Positions 31,637 to 40,622 of a stretch of DNA of 64,000 bases are shown here, one piece after another. Location of the stretch: assembly GCA_036267155.1 (NCBI GenBank), contig DATAWP010000054.1, forward strand, positions 124,001 to 188,000, given 5' to 3'. The stretch's first letter is position 1; each line of letters starts with the position of its first letter. The DNA is from PALSA-1353 sp036267155. GTDB taxonomy: Bacteria > Planctomycetota > Phycisphaerae > Tepidisphaerales > Tepidisphaeraceae. Under the pieces are notes generated by a model. It searched no databases. It had not been told where the DNA came from and was given only the letters and a program-made list of their open reading frames with translations. Made by a program: the position numbers and the translations under genes.

Positions 31637-32925
31637 ATCGCGTCGTCATCACCGGAATTGGTTGGATCACGCCGATGGGAAATTCCGTCGAGGGGGTCTG
31701 GAAACGGCTGCTCGATGGCGAGTCGGGGATTTCACGGACCACGCTTTTCGAGGCGGCGACATTTCCGACCAGCATCTCCGCGGAAGTGAAGGATTTCCGG
31801 GTGACGGATTTTGTCGAGAAGATGCAGCCGCACGCGGGGGCGGGGAGAAATACGCAGTTCGCATTGGCGGCCTGCGCGCAGGCGTGGACGGCGGCCAAGC
31901 TGGATGCAGGCCAATTGGACCTGGACCGAGTCGGAATTTACCTCGGCGGTGGAGAGGGCTCCCTCGATTTTGACGCATACACAGCGTCGGCTCTATCCGG
32001 CTGGAAAACGCAGATCAATCAGATGGATTTTGTGAAGTGGGCCCAGGTTGCTTACGAACGAATGAACGTCGTGCGCGAGATCGAGCAGGAGCCGAACATG
32101 CCGCTGTCGCACCTGGCGCTGCTGACCGGAGCGCGGGGTCCGGCGCTGAACTGTCTGACGGCTTGCGCGGCCAGCACGCAGGCGATCGGCGAGGCGACGG
32201 AAATTCTCCGCCGGGGGGATGCCGATGTGATGATCGGCGGCGGAACGCACAGCATGATCCATCCGTTCGGCGTGACGGGATTCAACCGATTGACGGCGCT
32301 TTCGACGGCGAATGAAAATCCGCCGCGCGCCAGCCGGCCGTTCGATGCACGGCGCGGGGGATTCGTGCTGGGCGAGGGGGCGGGCATGGTTATTCTGGAA
32401 ACGCTGGATCATGCGCGGGCGCGGAAGGCTCCGATCCTCGCCGAAGTCGTTGGGTATGGATCGACGGCCGATGCGTTTCGGATCACGGATCAGCACCCCG
32501 AAGGAGAGGGCGCGATCGCGGCGATGAAGGAGGCGCTCGCCGACGCCGGGCTTTCGCCGAAGGACATTCAGTACGTCAACGCGCACGGCACGGGAACGCG
32601 CGAGAACGACGGCAACGAAACCGGGGCGATCAAGTCGGTCTTCGGCCAATCAGCCAAATCCTGCCCGGTCAGCAGCATCAAGAGCATGATGGGTCACCTG
32701 ATCGCAGCGGCCGGGGCCGTCGAGTTGATCTGCTGCGTGTTGGCCATTCGCGACAATATGCTTCCGCCGACGATGAACCTGGAAAATGCCGATCCCGAGT
32801 GCGATCTGGACTATGTGCCGAATCGGGCTCGACCCGCGAAGGTCGATGTTGCAATGTCCAACAGCTTTGGCTTCGGCGGGCAGAACGACACGCTCATCAT
32901 CAGACGATACTCCTCGCCCGGCTGA
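31633..32925 (+). CDS. Beta-ketoacyl synthase (KS-alpha), catalytic
   Basis: 430 residues with complete catalytic triad: Cys178 in NCLTACAASTQAIGEAT, His in VNAHGTGTREND, His in SIKSMMGHLIAAAGAVE, and C-terminal NSFGFGGQNDTLI. Catalyses decarboxylative condensation of malonyl-ACP with acyl-ACP. Paired with the active-site-less homologue at 28935, it fits a KS/CLF heterodimer of type II polyketide, aryl-polyene or ladderane-like systems. Start ATG overlaps the hepT stop. No ketoreductase gene is linked; an SDR at 57065 is a distant candidate. Confidence 0.92.
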   Translation: MNRVVITGIGWITPMGNSVEGVWKRLLDGESGISRTTLFEAATFPTSISAEVKDFRVTDFVEKMQPHAGAGRNTQFALAACAQAWTAAKLDAGQLDLDRVGIYLGGGEGSLDFDAYTASALSGWKTQINQMDFVKWAQVAYERMNVVREIEQEPNMPLSHLALLTGARGPALNCLTACAASTQAIGEATEILRRGDADVMIGGGTHSMIHPFGVTGFNRLTALSTANENPPRASRPFDARRGGFVLGEGAGMVILETLDHARARKAPILAEVVGYGSTADAFRITDQHPEGEGAIAAMKEALADAGLSPKDIQYVNAHGTGTRENDGNETGAIKSVFGQSAKSCPVSSIKSMMGHLIAAAGAVELICCVLAIRDNMLPPTMNLENADPECDLDYVPNRARPAKVDVAMSNSFGFGGQNDTLIIRRYSSPG

Positions 32926-32944
32926 TGAGCAGGGGATTTTCCGG

Positions 32945-35704
32945 TTACCACGAACCGCCCGAAGGCGCCGGCGGCGGCAATGGCAGCGGCTTCGAGGGCG
33001 CGGTCGTCGAACCCCGCGCCATTCCTCGCATCTGATCTTGCATGGTGCCCGGCTCGACGGCGCCGGGCGTCAGGCGCAGACCCCCCACTTCGTCTTTGGA
33101 TTGTTTCAGCAGTTCGCCGGGTTCCATCACCGCGTGAGGCGTCAGGAAGATGAGCAACTCCGTTTTTGTTTTGTCGCGTGTTTTATAGCTGAAGAGCGCA
33201 CCGAGCAGCGGAATATCTCCGAGGATAGGAATTTTGCTGATTTGCTCGGTCTTCTGATCCTGCATGAGGCCGCCGATCACAATCGTCTGCCCATCCTGGA
33301 TCGCGACGCGGCTCTGCGCGGAGCGAAGCTCGTACACCGGAACGCTTACGCCCGCCTGGATCGTTACTGTCTGTCCAGTGAGCGCTGAAATCTGGGGATC
33401 GACATCCATGATGACCAATCCATCCGGATTGATATGCGGCGTGACATCCAAAATGACGCCGAGGTCTTGGTATTGCACGGTATTGTGCACGCCGCCGTTG
33501 ATGTCGGTGTAACTGTCGGTGACGAACGGAACCTCATCGCCCACGGTAATGGCGGCTTCCTGGTTGTCGCTGGCCAGGATGTACGGACGGGAAAGCACGT
33601 CGAGCTTGTTCTGCTGAGCCAGGGCTTGCAGCGTGGCGGTCACATTGGTTTCCAGCACCTTGACGACGAGCCCGCCGGGGGTGACCGTCGAAGCGGCGGC
33701 GGCCGCGGCGCCCAGCGTGCTTTGCAATGTCTGGCCATTGCCGCTGGGCCGCAAATTCAGAACGGAAAAATCAACCCCATAGTCCAGGGAATTGTCGTGA
33801 GTGACTTCCGCGACAAGACATTTGATCAGCACCTGCGGCACCGCCCGATCCAGCTCGGCGATGATCCCTCGCACTTCCTTCTCGTATTTGCGGGAGGTGG
33901 TGACCAGCAGCGAATTGGTATCGGGCTCGGCGACCACCAGCACGTTGCCGGTTAATTCGCTGATGGCGCGGGTGACGCCGGGAGGAAGCGTCGCCGATCT
34001 CGGTTGATTTTGATTGTTTCGATTGTTGGTGCTGGCGGGACTGGCGGGATTTCCGGTGGAGGCGGTTGTGCGATTCCCCAATGCCCCCTGCTGCATGAGC
34101 GGATTGATCTGCGCATTCTGGTTGTTCTGCTCGTTGTTCTGGCTGGGCGGCGCGTTGTTTCCGAACAGAACGTTCAGCGTGTATTCAAGGTGCTGCGACT
34201 GCGCGTTGCGCAGGTGGTAGATGAACAAGACATCTTCCGTGGTGTTCTCGGCATCGATCTCGCGAGCGACTTTTTCGATCATGTCGAGCCATTCCCTGGG
34301 GGCGCTGATGAACAGGATATTGGTCCGCTCATCGGCATTGATGCTGATCTTGATGGCGCGTTCCTTTTGCTGGGTCGGCGCCTGTTCGAAAAAGAAATCC
34401 GACAACTGCGGCGCGGTTCCTTCTTCCTTCTTCGGAATGAACATGTCCTGCAGCAATTTGGCCGCGTTTTCGGCGTCGGCGTTTTTCAGGTGAATGCTGC
34501 GCACTTCAACGCCGGCCATCGGGCTGGTATCGAGCCGCCGAACCAAATCCTCCACATCTTTCAGCCGTTCCAGAGGCGCGGTGACGACAACGGAATTCGT
34601 TCGATCGTCCGCGACGGCATTGGTTGGGATTTCTTTTTTCGATTCCTGGCTCGGACCGATGTCGATAAACAAGATCGGGAGTTCCGGTCCACTTTTTGGC
34701 GGCATGAAAACGGTGTTGATGATCTTGGCGGTGGCTTCGGCGTCGGCGAATTTCAGCGTGTAGACCCGCACCTGCGCCGTCGAGGCCGGGTTGGGCGAGT
34801 CGGCGTCGAGATGGCTCACAATCTCATCGATCATCTTCAGCGTATCGGATGACGCCACGACCAGCAGCGTGTTCGTACGATCGTCGGCAGCGGTGATCAC
34901 CGTCTGTCCATGACGCTCCGACGAAGGGGCTTCGGGCTGCTGCGGCTGCTGCGGCTGTGGGCCAAACCGCTGGTTCTGTTGCTGGGGCTGCGCCGACGGC
35001 GATTTGAACAGCGTGTCGAGCAGCTTTGAAATGGCCGACGCATTGGCGTGCTTGAGAGGGATGATCCGGATTTCCGAAGTCTGCGCTTCGTGCTGATCGA
35101 TCTGCGAGATCATCTGCACGAGCCGGCGGACTCGCGAAGAAACGTCCGTGACGATGATCGTGTTGCTGCCTTCGTTGGCGGTGATGTCGGCGTCAGCGCC
35201 CAGCAGCGGCTTTAGATCATCCCTCAGCTTCGTCGCACTGATGTTTTCAAGCGGAATGACCTGCGTGATCAACTCGTCGGTATCCGCGACGTCGGCGGGA
35301 TCGGCTCCGAAATGCACCGGCACATTCCCTTTTTTCGCCTTTTCCAGGGAACTGATTCGCAGCATGTGGTTTTCTTGAACGACCGCGAAGCCGTTGACTC
35401 TCAGGGCCGCGCTGAGCATGGCGACGGCCTCTTCCGCCGACACGGGTGTTTTGCTCATCATCGTCACTCGCACGTCCACGGGGCCGTCTTTGAGAATCTC
35501 AAAGCCAATCGTCTGCGAAAAATAGTTGAGCACCGCATCGAGCGGCGCGTCTTTGAAATTCAAGCTGAACGACGCCGGCGCCGTCGTGGGACGCGTAGCG
35601 GCCGGGCGAGATGTGGGAATGATCGCAGCTCCTGTAGCCGCAGCGCCGGCCAATAGGGCGCACAGGAACGACATCAGAGAATTCAATCGTATCCCTCGGA
35701 ACAT
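32945..35704 (-). CDS. Secretin (GspD/PilQ-like)
   Basis: 919 residues with signal peptide (LNSLMSFLCALLAGAAATGA). N-terminal domain with FSLNFKDAPLDAVLNYFSQT, then four secretin N1-type modules (repeats of VIPLENISATKL, IIPLKHANASAISKLLDTLF, VYTLKFADAEATAKIINTVF, SIHLKNADAENAAKLLQDMF), a Gln/Asn-rich linker, and the C-terminal beta-domain (VGDEVPFVTDSY; LIFLTPHAVMEPGE). It forms the outer-membrane gate of a type II secretion or type IV pilus-like machine. Start 35704 has GAAGGGA upstream; an ATG at 35743 overlaps the previous stop and is the alternative. Confidence 0.93.
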   Translation of the reverse strand: MFRGIRLNSLMSFLCALLAGAAATGAAIIPTSRPAATRPTTAPASFSLNFKDAPLDAVLNYFSQTIGFEILKDGPVDVRVTMMSKTPVSAEEAVAMLSAALRVNGFAVVQENHMLRISSLEKAKKGNVPVHFGADPADVADTDELITQVIPLENISATKLRDDLKPLLGADADITANEGSNTIIVTDVSSRVRRLVQMISQIDQHEAQTSEIRIIPLKHANASAISKLLDTLFKSPSAQPQQQNQRFGPQPQQPQQPEAPSSERHGQTVITAADDRTNTLLVVASSDTLKMIDEIVSHLDADSPNPASTAQVRVYTLKFADAEATAKIINTVFMPPKSGPELPILFIDIGPSQESKKEIPTNAVADDRTNSVVVTAPLERLKDVEDLVRRLDTSPMAGVEVRSIHLKNADAENAAKLLQDMFIPKKEEGTAPQLSDFFFEQAPTQQKERAIKISINADERTNILFISAPREWLDMIEKVAREIDAENTTEDVLFIYHLRNAQSQHLEYTLNVLFGNNAPPSQNNEQNNQNAQINPLMQQGALGNRTTASTGNPASPASTNNRNNQNQPRSATLPPGVTRAISELTGNVLVVAEPDTNSLLVTTSRKYEKEVRGIIAELDRAVPQVLIKCLVAEVTHDNSLDYGVDFSVLNLRPSGNGQTLQSTLGAAAAAASTVTPGGLVVKVLETNVTATLQALAQQNKLDVLSRPYILASDNQEAAITVGDEVPFVTDSYTDINGGVHNTVQYQDLGVILDVTPHINPDGLVIMDVDPQISALTGQTVTIQAGVSVPVYELRSAQSRVAIQDGQTIVIGGLMQDQKTEQISKIPILGDIPLLGALFSYKTRDKTKTELLIFLTPHAVMEPGELLKQSKDEVGGLRLTPGAVEPGTMQDQMRGMARGSTTAPSKPLPLPPPAPSGGSW

Positions 35705-35739
35705 AACGGCCGTTTCCCTTCGCCAATGTGCGAACAAAA

Positions 35740-36327
35740 TCATGGATGTCCGTTCGATGCTGGCTGCGCTTGCGGGTTCTTTGACGCGTTGCGATTCTGC
35801 GCCGGCGCGGCAGCGGCAGCCGCGGGGTTAGACGGATTGGTCGTCGGAGCCGGTTGTACCGCCTCGCCGTTCAGGTTCTGCCCAACCTCAATCCGCACGG
35901 CGTTTCCCGCGGTTTCGTATTGGATCGCGTCCAAATCGATGGATTTGATGCGGCCCCGCGCCAGCGAATCTCCAACGACCACTTGCACCACGTCTTTTGC
36001 GGTCACGTTTTCCATGAAGGCCGTCATGCTCGTTCCGGCGCGGACGGCTCCTCTAAAAATGAACAACGCTTCAGGCCCGCCCCGGCCCTTGCCGCCGTGA
36101 CCTTGACCCCCTCCGAAAGGACTTCGCGTTTGAAAGAAGGCGTACTCTTCGGGAAGCACGGAGCCGTTCGATCCTATTGCCCGCGATTGCGCGCGGGCGG
36201 ACGAGGCCGCGCCGGTTTTCCCGGCAGTCGGGGCGGGAGCGAGCGGCCCTTTCCCGACGTGCATTACGATCAGCGCCACCGCCGCGATCAGCGCCGATCC
36301 CGCTAGATAGTAAGTTCGCCGGTTCAT
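35740..36327 (-). CDS. GspC/PilP-like inner-membrane protein
   Basis: 195 residues. One N-terminal membrane helix (YYLAGSALIAAVALIVMHV), a Pro/Ala/Gly-rich linker with GGGQGHGGKGRGG, then a small beta domain (FIFRGAVRAGTSMTAFMEN, VVVGDSLARGRIKSIDLDAI) like the homology-region domain of GspC or PilP, and an Ala/Asn/Pro tail. Operon position between a PilO/GspM-like gene and the secretin supports a role linking the inner-membrane platform to the secretin. Start overlaps the upstream stop by ATGA. Confidence 0.7.
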   Translation of the reverse strand: MNRRTYYLAGSALIAAVALIVMHVGKGPLAPAPTAGKTGAASSARAQSRAIGSNGSVLPEEYAFFQTRSPFGGGQGHGGKGRGGPEALFIFRGAVRAGTSMTAFMENVTAKDVVQVVVGDSLARGRIKSIDLDAIQYETAGNAVRIEVGQNLNGEAVQPAPTTNPSNPAAAAAAPAQNRNASKNPQAQPASNGHP

Positions 36328-36902
36328 CCGGGCCCCCTGGCCAGTTCCGGGGCGCTGGCCGCGCCTGGCCCCGAGGATCGCGCCGCGTCGCTACGGTAAA
36401 GCGTCGATATCTCCAGGTGAATCTGCACCTCGTCGCCGCCTTCATATTTTGAGTGCATTTGCACGTTTTCAACTCGCAGCGGAATGGATGCCGTCTCAAT
36501 TTGATAAAGAAAGGCGGCGATGGCCGGCATGTCGCCCGCCGCCGAAACTTCGAATGTCAGCAAAACAAAGCCATGTTCCTCGCTCATGCCGACACGCTGA
36601 AACGACGCGTTATTCGCCCCCGCGCGCTGTTCCCAGTCATGAACGAGGTGCAGAAGCTGTCCTTCGGCGGCGGAAGAGTCCGACATGACCGACGTTCCCA
36701 GCCGCGCCGTCAGTTTGCGCAAGTCGCTCTCCTGCTGAAGGAGTCGGATCGCATCGGCCATGGACTGGGATTTGCCATCGCGCTGCTCCGTGAGGGAATC
36801 TCGCTGATCGAAGTAGAAGCCGAGCAAGATCCACGCGCATACCAGTGCCGCCGCCGCCAGCAGCAGAGTTTTGTTCACCCGATTTCGATGCCAAAGCGTC
36901 AT
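36324..36902 (-). CDS. PilO/GspM-like inner-membrane protein
   Basis: 192 residues from MTLWHRNRVNKT. One membrane helix (LLLAAAALVCAWILLGFYF), a coiled-coil stretch (DSLTEQRDGKSQSMADAIRL) and a ferredoxin-like domain ending in FLYQIETASIPLRVENVQMH, the recognisable PilO/GspM pattern. It follows the PilM-PilN-like gene on the minus strand and overlaps the GspC-like gene (ATGA). Assembly-platform function inferred from order and fold. Confidence 0.75.
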   Translation of the reverse strand: MTLWHRNRVNKTLLLAAAALVCAWILLGFYFDQRDSLTEQRDGKSQSMADAIRLLQQESDLRKLTARLGTSVMSDSSAAEGQLLHLVHDWEQRAGANNASFQRVGMSEEHGFVLLTFEVSAAGDMPAIAAFLYQIETASIPLRVENVQMHSKYEGGDEVQIHLEISTLYRSDAARSSGPGAASAPELARGPG

Positions 36903-36927
36903 CCTGGCACCCGCCCAATTTTTCAAA

Positions 36928-38418
36928 TCACTTTTGAGGTAAGTAGACGAAGGTTATCGAAAACGACACGTTATTCGCGTTGCCGCGCGTTTCCCGCGCA
37001 TCGAGCTTGCACATCAAATCCGCGAACCGCCCACTGGCGTTCAGCTTATCCCTGAAATTGAGGACATTTTGCTCGTTGGTGGAGTTTCCGAAGACCTCGC
37101 CTTTCATATCCGTTCGGAGATTGAAGCTGATGAGATAAGTCTGTCCATCCGGCGGCAACGCCTGGGTCAGATCACCGATGCACGCAAGATATCGCGGCCG
37201 AGTCGCCCCGAACGATTCGGCGAATTGCATGGTGGCGACGTATGGCCGGGCCACATCCAGCGCCGGCTGCATCGCTTGAAGTTGATTGTCCAGGCCGGAA
37301 ATCTGCTTCTGAATGCTGAGCATGTCCATGAGCCCCGCCAGCGCGATCAGGACAACGGCGGCAACCGCCCACGGCAACCAGACGCCGGGGCGTCGCCAGC
37401 GCTCGCGTTTTGACGGCCCCAGTCGAGGACGCAGAAAATCAATGCTTGGACACGCCGCGGTGCGGCGGTTCAACGTCAAGGCGACTGCGGAAAGTCCCTT
37501 GACCCCGTCCGATGCGCCCGATTCCGAAACACCCACCCATTGGCCTCGCGCTTCGGTAATGGGAAGACTCGCGGACTGCCGCACCGCGTTCAGGAATTCC
37601 GGCTCCATGCCGATGTCATCCCACAGGACCAAATCCCGGCGCCCGTGTTCCTGCGAGTCGCTGTCCAGCGATCGTGCGGCCGCCGCCCTCCGCAACTCGG
37701 CGATCACGGGCTGAGGCGACCCGTTGGACCTGATGTAGTGTATGGATCGCGTGTATTGGCCTTTCTGGTCAATCAGTTCCAAGCCTCCGGGCCCAAACAA
37801 CGCGATGAGCGAAGTGCGCACGTGGCGCGAAGTTGCCGCACCCACCGCGGTGCCGATTGGAGTAATTCCAACGACCTTGAGCCCGGCGCCCGCAGCCAGC
37901 GCCATGAGCCGCTCCCTCCATCGCCGCTGCAAGCCCACCAGAAGCAAGGTCCTGGGCTCGGTTGGACAACTGTCGCCCATGAAATCAAAAACCATCGGCC
38001 CCAGTGCGGGCATGACTCGCTCGGTCGCATGTAGCCAAAGTACGTTGGACGCCGTTTCGGCATCAGCCGGCGGCATCTCGTAAGGCTCGACGATCAGCCA
38101 CTTGGCCGGAACGCCAAAAACCACCCGGCGCGTTGAAAGATTCTGTGCCGACAGGAAATTCGCCAACTCCCCGCCCAGTCGCTCGGCGTCATCCAACGTA
38201 CTATCAGGAGAATACACAAACTCCGCGACGCGCGAATGTGGCGCCGCGTCGGCATCCCACGTCATTTCCGCCACCCACAGAACGCGCTCCCCAACCGAGA
38301 TCGCCAATAATTTCTCACTGCGACCGAGCGAGAAAATCGGCGCTGTCCACTTCGAGTTTCTAAGGAATTCACGGACTAAACGCCCAGCATCCACGATCAA
38401 CGGCCATCCTAACCCCAT
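36928..38418 (-). CDS. PilM-PilN fusion (GspL-like)
   Basis: 496 residues. Residues 30-330 are an actin-like ATPase-fold domain of PilM/GspL type (LLAISVGERVLWVAEMTW; VVFGVPAKWLIVEPYEMP), residues 345-375 a membrane helix (GVWLPWAVAAVVLIALAGLM), and the remainder a coiled coil plus PilN-like periplasmic domain (SGLDNQLQAMQPALDVARPY; YLISFNLRTDMKGEVFG). PilM and PilN are usually separate in type IV pilus operons and joined in GspL, so this is GspL-like. First gene of the four-gene minus-strand operon; ATPase (GspE), GspF and pseudopilins are not in the window. Confidence 0.75.
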   Translation of the reverse strand: MGLGWPLIVDAGRLVREFLRNSKWTAPIFSLGRSEKLLAISVGERVLWVAEMTWDADAAPHSRVAEFVYSPDSTLDDAERLGGELANFLSAQNLSTRRVVFGVPAKWLIVEPYEMPPADAETASNVLWLHATERVMPALGPMVFDFMGDSCPTEPRTLLLVGLQRRWRERLMALAAGAGLKVVGITPIGTAVGAATSRHVRTSLIALFGPGGLELIDQKGQYTRSIHYIRSNGSPQPVIAELRRAAAARSLDSDSQEHGRRDLVLWDDIGMEPEFLNAVRQSASLPITEARGQWVGVSESGASDGVKGLSAVALTLNRRTAACPSIDFLRPRLGPSKRERWRRPGVWLPWAVAAVVLIALAGLMDMLSIQKQISGLDNQLQAMQPALDVARPYVATMQFAESFGATRPRYLACIGDLTQALPPDGQTYLISFNLRTDMKGEVFGNSTNEQNVLNFRDKLNASGRFADLMCKLDARETRGNANNVSFSITFVYLPQK

Positions 38419-38620
38419 CAGCGGTCACGTGTAAAAAAGTTGCGAATCAAGGAACACGCCAAGCGCCTCGGCTTCACGTTCGTCTTCAGGTGTGGCGACG
38501 GCATCCACCAATTAGACGAAGCCGAATTCCATTGGTTGCAACGATGTTTAGGCGATTCTGAGCATCCCGGCGCGCTAACCGGCGCAGGATTTAGTCGAAC
38601 GGATACTAAACAGATAGGAA

Positions 38621-38647
38621 TTGTTGCAACCGTTACGGTTATAAGAT
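38621..38647 (+). promoter_or_regulatory. Candidate promoter/operator of the ABC transporter operon
   Basis: TTGTTG (38621-38626) and TAAGAT (38642-38647) are separated by 15 bases. The perfect inverted repeat AACCGT-T-ACGGTT (38628-38640) fills the spacer, a good position for a repressor. The ATG of the binding protein is 12 bases after the -10, so the leader would be very short. Confidence 0.45.
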
Positions 38648-38658
38648 ACACTCATAAA

Positions 38659-39687
38659 ATGCGATGGTTGGCGTCACTTTGCGGGATTGTTTTAATCAGC
38701 GCCTTCTTTGGCGGCTGCGACAAGAGCGAGCCGGTGTCAGGCCCGGCGGGCTCGGCGGCGTTGGGCGAGGTGCGTTTGGGATATTTCGCCAACGTGACGC
38801 ACGCGCAGGCGGTGCTGGGAGTGGCGTCTGGGGATTTTCAAGCGGCCCTGGGAGCGACCAAGCTCAAGACCAAGGTGTTCAACGCGGGACCGGAATTGGT
38901 TGAAGCCCTCAACGCCGGGGAGATCGACATTGGATATATGGGTCCGGGTCCGACGATCTCGGCGGATGTGAATAGCCGCGGGCAGGCCGTGCGCGTGATC
39001 AGCGGCGCGGCTGCCGACGGAGTCGTGATCGTCGCCTCGAAGGATTCGGGGATTCGTTCGATGGCGGATTTGAAGGGAAAGCTGATCGCTACCCCGCAGC
39101 TTGGCAATACGCAGGACGTGTCGGCCCGGCATTATGTGACGGCGGTGCTGGGCCAGCCGGATGCCAACAATGTGAAGGAAGTGCGCAACAGCCAGCAGAG
39201 CGGGATGATGGCGCGGGGGCGAATTGACGCCGCGTGGGTGCCCGAGCCGTGGGGAGCGCGCCTCGTGAACGAGGCTGACGCGGTCCTGGTGGGCGAGGAG
39301 AAGGATCTTTGGCCGAATCATGAGTTTTCCCTGACCGTTGTGGTGACCACGCCGCAATTCCTGGCCGAGCACTCGGATGTGATCCGGAAAATTCTGTCCG
39401 TGCATCACCAGTGGACGCTGCGATTGAGCGCGAATTCGGCACAATATGCGGATCAGCTCAACGATGCTCTGGTGGCGCTCGGCGGAAAAAGGCTGCCTGA
39501 CACTGTGATGCGGGCGGCGCTTCAGAGGACGATTTTTACCGATGACCCGCTTCCCGAGACGTTCAAGACGATGGAGCAATGGTCGTACGATCTGAAGTTC
39601 ATCAGCGCGGCTCCGGACCTTTCGGGGCTGTTTGAAACCGATATCATTCGCGGCGTCGGCGGTTTGGAACCGGCGACTCGGCCTTGA
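38659..39687 (+). CDS. ABC transporter substrate-binding lipoprotein (SsuA/TauA/NrtA-like)
   Basis: 342 residues. Signal with lipobox (LISAFFGGC), then a type II periplasmic fold: GEVRLGYFANVTHAQAVLGV, ALNAGEIDIGYMGPGPTISA, LKGKLIATPQLGNTQDVSAR and AAWVPEPWGARLVNE, all standard in the aliphatic sulfonate/taurine/nitrate/thiamine-precursor group. ATP-binding and permease genes follow on the same strand. Substrate cannot be fixed from sequence; sulfonates are one common possibility. An orphan reading frame before 38659 is not needed. Confidence 0.88.
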   Translation: MRWLASLCGIVLISAFFGGCDKSEPVSGPAGSAALGEVRLGYFANVTHAQAVLGVASGDFQAALGATKLKTKVFNAGPELVEALNAGEIDIGYMGPGPTISADVNSRGQAVRVISGAAADGVVIVASKDSGIRSMADLKGKLIATPQLGNTQDVSARHYVTAVLGQPDANNVKEVRNSQQSGMMARGRIDAAWVPEPWGARLVNEADAVLVGEEKDLWPNHEFSLTVVVTTPQFLAEHSDVIRKILSVHHQWTLRLSANSAQYADQLNDALVALGGKRLPDTVMRAALQRTIFTDDPLPETFKTMEQWSYDLKFISAAPDLSGLFETDIIRGVGGLEPATRP

Positions 39688-39701
39688 AGGAAGGCGGTTG
39701 G

Positions 39702-40622
39702 ATGTCCGGCGGAGAATCATCGGCCGCTTTGACGCGTCTGGCTGCGAAACCGGCGGCCGCACGGATGGTTGCGAACAGCTCCAGGGCCGGACATCTCGCG
39801 CTGCAAGGGATCGGCAAGCGTTTCGACCATTCGACTGAATCGGCGCTGGAGAACATCACGCTGGACTGCCGCAGCGGCGAATTCGTGGTGGTCGTCGGCC
39901 CCAGCGGCAGCGGCAAAACCACGCTGCTAAACATCGCGGCGGGAATGACCCAGCCCGACAGCGGCACGGCGTGGCTGGACGATCGGAAAATTTCCGCGCC
40001 CGGACCCGAACGGGCCATGGTCTTTCAGGAGCCTGGCCTGTTTCCCTGGCTGACCGCGGCGCAAAACGTGGAGTTCGGATTGAAGATGGCCGGCGTGGCC
40101 GCATCCGAGCGGACCGACCGCGTCGCCGAGGCCGTGCGCATGGTGCATCTGGCGGCCAGCGCCGACAAACTGGTTCACGAGTTGTCCGGCGGAATGAAGC
40201 AGCGGATCGCCATCGCCCGGGCGCTGGTGATGAATCCGGCGCTGCTGCTGATGGATGAGCCGTTCGCCGCCCTGGATGCGCAGACGCGAACGCTGCTGCA
40301 CCATCAGCTTCAGGCCCTGTGGGGCCAGACGCACAAGACGATTCTGTTCGTGACGCACTCGGTGGGCGAGGCGGTTCGTCTGGCGGACCGGATCATCGTG
40401 CTGAACACGCGTCCGGGGCGGATTCGCAAGGAGATTCGCGTTGATTTACCCCACCCCCGAAAATTCGACAGCCCCGACATCGGCGAACTCGCTAAGCTCG
40501 TCCGAAAAGAAATCGAAGATGAGGTCAATCGTGTCAACGCCCTGGCAGCGGAAGATTCGTGGCGGCCTAAAGAGAACGCTGATCTGGGTTCTCTTGCTGG
40601 CGACGTGGGAAGCGGCATATAG
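39702..40622 (+). CDS. ABC transporter ATP-binding protein (SsuB/TauB-like)
   Basis: 306 residues. Walker A VVGPSGSGKTTLLN, Q-loop FQEPGLFPWL, signature LSGGMKQRIAIARAL, Walker B LLLMDEPFAALD and switch His in VTHSVGEAVRLADRI are all intact. AAGGAAGG precedes the ATG at 39702. It energises the importer with the binding protein upstream and the permease downstream, whose start lies about 100 bases inside this gene. The first 30 residues are an Ala/Arg-rich extension beyond the usual start. Confidence 0.92.
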   Translation: MSGGESSAALTRLAAKPAAARMVANSSRAGHLALQGIGKRFDHSTESALENITLDCRSGEFVVVVGPSGSGKTTLLNIAAGMTQPDSGTAWLDDRKISAPGPERAMVFQEPGLFPWLTAAQNVEFGLKMAGVAASERTDRVAEAVRMVHLAASADKLVHELSGGMKQRIAIARALVMNPALLLMDEPFAALDAQTRTLLHHQLQALWGQTHKTILFVTHSVGEAVRLADRIIVLNTRPGRIRKEIRVDLPHPRKFDSPDIGELAKLVRKEIEDEVNRVNALAAEDSWRPKENADLGSLAGDVGSGI

